Source: Haematococcus lacustris
Taxonomy: Eukaryota > Chlorophyta > Chlorophyceae > Chlamydomonadales > Haematococcaceae
NCBI GenBank assembly: GCA_030144725.1
Contig: JASKMD010000025.1
Location: 7,457,663-7,521,662 of the forward strand
Reading direction: 5' to 3'
DNA: 64,000 bases
A model generated the notes under the pieces. That model ran no database searches, was not told the DNA's origin, and was given only the letters and a program-made list of their open reading frames with translations. A program made the position numbers and the translations under genes. Of this stretch, positions 59,521 through 64,000 are shown piece by piece (position 1 is the first letter of the stretch; every line of letters starts with the position of its first letter).

Positions 59521-59574
59521 GCCTGCTGCCCGTCCGATGTGGGACGGGCCTACTGTACTAGTAGTTGTCTAGTT

Positions 59575-60258
59575 ATAGTGCGCTCTACCTGGCTGCTGCC
59601 CTGGTCCCCAACTTCCGTGACAAACACGATGCCTTGACAACGGACCAGTTGAGGGCAGCTGAAGACCTTGCAGCGCGGCTGGCCAGTGCTGACGGCCGTG
59701 GCAATGATTCGGCCGCAGACAAGGTGGGCAGGGGATAGGACATGGGCATACGCATGGGCACAGGCATGGGCACTACCTCTACTACACAACCTTCTACTGC
59801 TGCACTACGGCTAGGCTGCTGCCATCATTCTGCCATTTCCTGCCTTGCGCCTGCAATGTTGTTAGGCACGGTACGAGTTCCACACCTGGTGCGGTGGGGA
59901 CTACATGACAAGAATGAAGCTGTCACCCCGCTACTTCTCCCCTCTCTTGCTGCGTGACGTCGTGAGGTGGTGGGGATGGTACGGCAAGGAGACCCCAGTG
60001 CTATTGGAGGTGGCACAACGGGTGTTCTGCACCCCAGCCACGTCAGCCGGTGTGGAACGCCTTTTTAGTGTTTTCAAGCTACTTTGGAGCGACAAGCGCA
60101 GCCGCCTGCTCATGGGGCGCATGTGGGCCATGGCCTATGTGTACTTCAACACGCGGGCGCTGAAGCGTGATGAGCAACCCTTTGCTCCCACAGCTGCAGA
60201 GGAGGAGCAGTGGGAGGAGTGGATGGCTAGCCAGCCCTTGAGGGCTCCAGTGGCCTAG
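59575..60258 (+). pseudogene. hAT transposase C-terminal fragment
   Basis: Exon-like pieces give VPNFRDKHDALTTDQLRAAE and LAARLASADGRGND (to about 59720). From about 59868 the sequence reads YEFHTWCGGDYMTRMKLSPR, then the dimerisation motif PATSAGVERLFSVFKLLWSD and MGRMWAMAYVYFNTRAL, and ends at TAG 60256-60258. The first part matches the minus-strand fragment at 23.7 kb, so both belong to one family. This family differs from the 53.3-kb element (ASERNWS versus AGVERLFS). The N-terminus and catalytic core are absent. Confidence 0.75.
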
Positions 60259-60633
60259 TATAGCATGACATTTGCTGCTACAGGGTGCTGGAATGATTGC
60301 ACTTGACAAGGTGGTAGTGGGGGTGGGAGTGGGTGGAGGATGGGAGTGGGGATGTGGTAGTGGAGGATAAGGCTTTGTATGGCATGGCAGACACGTGCAT
60401 GAGGCTTGGGTGCTGGCATGATTGCACCTGACAGTGGAGGAGTACGGGGTTTTATGCTAAGTTGGTATAGTAGGGTCTAGGCGCAGCTGAGAGCCTCCAA
60501 ACTGACATCTGCTTGTTACAGGGGGTGTGTAGGCCTTCACACAAGCCGCGTGCAAATAGGGAGGCTGGAAAACCAGCGGCAACCGCATGAAACACTTTCA
60601 TTTTCATTGAAAATCTGAAGATTCACAAGCCTG
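60259..60633. other. Flank of the hAT fragment, no gene seen
   Basis: Contains two diverged copies of tgctggaatgattgcacttgaca (60288 and about 60410) and ggagtggg-type repeats. Nothing else is recognised. Confidence 0.35.
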
Positions 60634-60839
60634 ATTGCAAGCAGCCACAGGAGCATAGAGACCATACATGCACGGGGGAGGTTTAGTGCCCTATCTAGTG
60701 CAATGTCTAGGTGGTAACATGGTGCACAGTGACAGTGCTCTTGCACAATGGCTTTGACTTTGGTGACGGGGTGGCTTGACTTGGTGACCTGTGCAAGCAG
60801 TATGTGAATCACGGAGGATTGACATGTTATACGAGGAAT
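60634..60839. repeat. 206-bp dispersed repeat, copy B (empty site)
   Basis: The uninterrupted version of the repeat at 55525-56142. It reads through cttgacttt|ggtgac where copy A carries the solo LTR. Confidence 0.92.
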
Positions 60840-60971
60840 AGTTGTCTAGATTAATTATAAGCACGCCCACATCCGCATAACTGTGTTTTGCTGCACTTTT
60901 TGCATCGGGAAAACAGTAAACAATCTTTTTTGGGGTCGGGATAGAGTATTTAATTTTATTTTTCGGGGCCT

Positions 60972-60997
60972 CGCGAATCAAAAGGGAGAGTACGGTA
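60972..60997 (-). repeat. 26-bp terminal-type repeat, copy B
   Basis: Exact inverse copy of 52925-52950. AT-rich sequence lies on its left side, back to about 60840, where it abuts the 206-bp repeat. Confidence 0.7.
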
Positions 60998-61085
60998 GTA
61001 GGCATGTGAGGCATGCTGTGCCAATGAACGGGGCTTCACTATGACAGTGCACGTCAATGACCATGGGCAAAAACAAAGAAAACAA

Positions 61086-61158
61086 TGGAGCTTGAGGGTA
61101 TCGATCCCCCTACCTCCCGCATGCTAAGCGGGCGCTCTACCATGTGAGCTAAAGCCCC
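61086..61158 (-). tRNA. tRNA-Ala (AGC)
   Basis: The minus strand folds into a standard 73-nt cloverleaf: acceptor GGGGCTT pairs with AAGCTCC, leaving discriminator A. The D arm contains GCTCACATGGTAGAGC, the anticodon loop is CTTAGCAT with AGC, and the T arm contains ATCGATA. The acceptor has a G3:U70 pair, the identity element for alanyl-tRNA synthetase. There is no intron and CCA is not encoded. The AGC anticodon with inosine wobble fits a nuclear tRNA. Confidence 0.97.
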
Positions 61159-61401
61159 AGATATGCCTGCAATAACTGTGGCTATCACTGACTATAACAT
61201 TGTGATATTGATTTGCTTGGCCTCATGAATTGCCACTGTCCCGGGCTCTTACGCTCGTATTTCAAGTCACACTGAACGAGGTGGCAAAAGCAGAAAGCAC
61301 GAAAGCAGCCGCACTGTACAAGATAGAATGCAACAAATGTACATGTATTGTGTAATGCCTTGCACTCGTCAGTGCGCCAAGAATTGTACACTAAATCACG
61401 A

Positions 61402-64000
61402 CTAGGCCTGACCACCCGGCGAGTCCACGCTGAATCGAGCACGCAGTAGTAACGAATTTGTAACCACCGCCACTGAGGAGAACGCCATCATCGCCGCAGC
61501 CATTGATGGGTTCAGCGACACGCCGTAGCTGGGCAGCAACACTCCTGTGTGCACACACCCAAGCGCTGCCCACCTCGTTGCCTGTTTCCGAGCCAATGTA
61601 CCTACGCACCTGCTGTGTCAGGCCTGGCATCCCATCCTCCCTTCCATCCCCGAGCTCCAAAAGCAACACCAAGTCGCTAACGGGCATGGCCAAGCAGCCA
61701 TACAACACTGAAGGTGGAGCTGGTGCTCATAATAGTGTACAAATACCATTATCAGTCTTCCATACAGCAGCAGCAGCAAAGCATATCTGATGGCTGCAGC
61801 AGTGACCTAGCTGTCCCACCCACCAGCAGCCAGGGGGATGCCGACCACGTTGTACGCCAGCGCCCAGGCAAGGTTGGCCCGGATCTTGTCCAGCGTGGCC
61901 TTACCTAGGTCCAATGCGTCAAGCACTTGGTGCAGGCGGTCCCCCATGAGCACCACTGCTGCTGCTTCACCTGCATTTGTTGAGCCACAGCCGCCCAGGC
62001 AAATCATCTAGAATCATGACGTTACTGCAAAGTGCCTCATGCCTCATGACGGAATGATGACATGGACATCCACCAGGGTGCACATGTCTGGCCCTGCTCT
62101 CCTCCTCAGCCCCTTCTGACGCCCACCCTCATCACCCCACAATCATGCCTAGAGCCTAATGAGTGCAATAAAACAAGAGTCAGGGCAGTGGGTCATCACA
62201 CTATGCGCAAACATTGAGACCATGTCCAGTGTCCTAATGAAACAGGAGGCATGGATCATCACCATTCCAACAGTCTACTATTGAGGTGCGGTATTGCCTT
62301 CGCTCTTCCCAAGCCCCCTTGCCCCAACCCACCTGCAGCATCTAGCCCTCCTTTCAGTGCGATGCCCACATCCGCGGCTGCCAGGGCTGGGGTATCATTG
62401 GCTCCATCCCCCACCTGCTCATGTCACAAACAGCGGGTGCCTGTCAGCGGTCACAGAGCTGGTCACACAAACCTTGGAGCACACATGGCGATGCATGTGC
62501 TTGTGCATGCACAACCTCGAGTTCACCCCATGTCACCCATGTATGCTCCTCACACCTTTACCCCTCATGCAAAGAGCCATGAACACTGACTTCGCATGGT
62601 CAGCTGTCCACCATGTTTGCTTTCGACGCCGTGCTTGGCACATCATGCGTTTGTCAGCACCTCCCTCTCCCAAGCTGCGCGACCCACCATTGCCACACTG
62701 CCCCACTGTTCTCTGAGCTGAGCCAACGCCCTCAGCTTGCCCTCTGGACTCAGCCCGCCCTGCACTTGTCCTTCTGATAGCCCAAGCTGCCTGGCCACTG
62801 CCGACACGCTGCCTGGAGTGTCGCCTGACAGCACATGCACCTGCAATGGAGGTGGCAGCAGCAACAGCAGCAGCAGCAGGAGGAAGAGTGGTGGCGACGG
62901 CGGCAGCAGTTGCAGGACTGGAAACACAACAGACGAGCCAAGCCAAGGGGAGGACGGGTTCAGGGTTGATGTCAGGGTTAGCTCTGATTCCTAACCCAGA
63001 CCCAGGTCCTAGGAAGTCAAGCAGGGGGGGCCTCCCCAGGAGGGTCAGGGTCAGGGTCAGGGTCAGGGTCAGGGTCAGGGTCGGGGTCGGGGTCAGGGTC
63101 AGGGTCCTAACCCTAGGCGGAGGGGGGTTCCAGGAGGTCAGACAGGGTGCTGGGGTGCCTTGGGTGCTGACCTGTAGTCCCCTCTCTTGCAGGCGGGCCA
63201 CACTGTCCGCTGCATCACTGCGCAGCTCGTCCTGCAGGCAGATGACCCCCAGCACCCCCTCCCCCTGCAGCCCCACATGGACCAGGGAGCTGCCTGGGGC
63301 TGTTGCCTGGCTCCAATGACTGCCCCTGCTGCTGCTGCTGCTGCTGCTGCTGCCACCCCTGGCTGCACTGCTGTCACTGCTGCTGGTGTTGAGCCTGGTG
63401 CTACCCGGATTGCTGCTGCCATTGCTGCCATTGCTGCTTGAGCTGTGATGGTGGAGATGGGCCTGACCATGCCCCTGGGATGGGCTGCCATGTTCCACCT
63501 GATCCAGCACCCAAGCCTGCTGCCCAGCTGCCACCCACCGCCCGTCTGCCAGTCTCGCCCTGACCCCACAGCCAGGCTCGCTGTGCTGCTGCTGCAGCTG
63601 CTCCACCTCCCTCCACCCCAGCTGTACTTGCACACTGCCCACACCCTGCTGCCCATCCTGCTGCTGGTCCGAGTGTGGTCCCATGGCTTGCGGCGGCTGC
63701 AGAGGTGAGGTGTGAGAGGGGTGTGATGTCATCAGCCCCCTGGCCTGTGCCTCGAAGACCACGCCCTCAGCCAGGGGGTGCCTGCTGCTGCGCTCCAGGG
63801 AGGCGGCCAGGGTCAGCACCGTGGCCTCTGTGGTGCTGGCTGCACACTGGACTGAGCTCACTCTGGGCTTGCCTGCAGGCCATGCAGCAGCACATGCGGA
63901 TGGGAGAATGGGAGTAGCAGGGAGGAGGGGGAGGCAAGGGAGCAGGGGGGGAGGGTTGGGGGCTAGGGTTAGGCGTAGGGTCACCAGGGGTTGCTCAAGG
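61402..64000 (-). CDS. Copper-type P1B-ATPase, C-terminal part (PAA/HMA-like), partial
   Basis: Exons 63172-63872, 62688-62840, 62333-62414, 61824-61970 and 61402-61544 join in phase and encode the last 408 residues; the rest lies beyond the right edge. The first exon begins at GKPRV, the end of the DKTGTLTxGKP phosphorylation motif. It continues with SSRHPLAEGV, the HP motif of the P1B nucleotide-binding domain, and GCGVRARLADGRWVAAG. Then come DELRSDAADSVARLQERGLQ, VHVLSGDTPGSVSAVARQLG, VGDGANDTPALAAADVGIAL and the last helices with AYNVVGIPLAAGVLLP and PSMAAAMMAFSSVAVVTNSL. The final motifs (N-x6-P helix, M-x2-SS) mark Cu+ transporters; chloroplast PAA1/PAA2 or a Golgi HMA are both possible. 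A Gln/Ser/His-rich insertion of about 110 residues enlarges the nucleotide-binding domain. Confidence 0.93.
63040..63108 (+). repeat. (AGGGTC)n repeat in the P-ATPase intron
   Basis: About ten agggtc/ggggtc hexamers lie in the intron between the exons ending at 63172 and starting at 62840, with ctaaccctagg alongside. Confidence 0.9.

Overview
This window reads as nuclear DNA of a chlamydomonadalean (volvocine-type) green alga; a Haematococcus- or Chlamydomonas-like organism is my inference. The grounds are GC-rich intron-dense genes with many short exons, several GC-AG introns, very abundant microsatellites, a proline-rich PPSPP-type extracellular matrix gene, an LCIB-family carbon-concentrating-mechanism gene, and typical algal transposon debris (hAT, LINE, solo LTR). 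One run of exactly 500 N (35872-36371) is an assembly gap.

Layout. 1-2045 (minus): a probably organelle-targeted protein with STI1-like repeats, running to the left edge. 2430-13393 (plus): one long multi-exon gene with a signal peptide, alternating conserved Cys-containing domains with three polyproline linkers (pherophorin-like cell-wall glycoprotein). 14359-15097 (plus): a compact three-exon gene for an unrecognised 136-residue protein. 16642-21356 (minus): a complete 11-exon LCIB/LCIC-type gene. 22141-22968 (minus): a complete four-exon homologue of SPRING (C12orf49). 23.5-24.7 kb: a broken hAT fragment and a 430-bp CCCCG repeat. 25140-30282 (plus): a complete 11-exon organellar peptide chain release factor 1. 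30.9-32.2 kb (minus): an hAT-like transposase remnant, followed by a MITE-like element with perfect 31-bp inverted ends. 34.1-36.5 kb: 68-bp tandem repeats leading into a proline-rich intronless ORF interrupted by the gap. About 36.7-52236 (plus): a very large TRANK1-like gene, ankyrin-type repeats followed by a UvrD-like SF1 helicase.

The right end is a transposon-rich patch: an internally deleted hAT element with a perfect 8-bp target duplication (53350-55490), a dispersed repeat carrying a solo LTR with a 5-bp target duplication (55653-56059) whose empty counterpart sits at 60634-60839, a GCA-rich low-complexity block, the 3' part of a LINE with RNase H, CCHC and PD-(D/E)XK motifs (57.8-59.5 kb) and a second hAT fragment. 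A tRNA-Ala(AGC) lies at 61086-61158, and the 3' half of a copper-type P1B-ATPase runs off the right edge (61402-64000, minus).

The host genes do not form an operon or pathway cluster. LCIB (inorganic carbon), RF1 and the P1B-ATPase have plausible plastid roles; the SPRING homologue and the proline-rich protein belong to the secretory route. I assembled the exon models by hand from splice sites and reading phase. LCIB, SPRING, RF1, the P-type ATPase and the small 14.4-kb gene are phase-consistent throughout; the proline-rich, TRANK1-like and STI1-like models have unresolved joints, stated in each entry.
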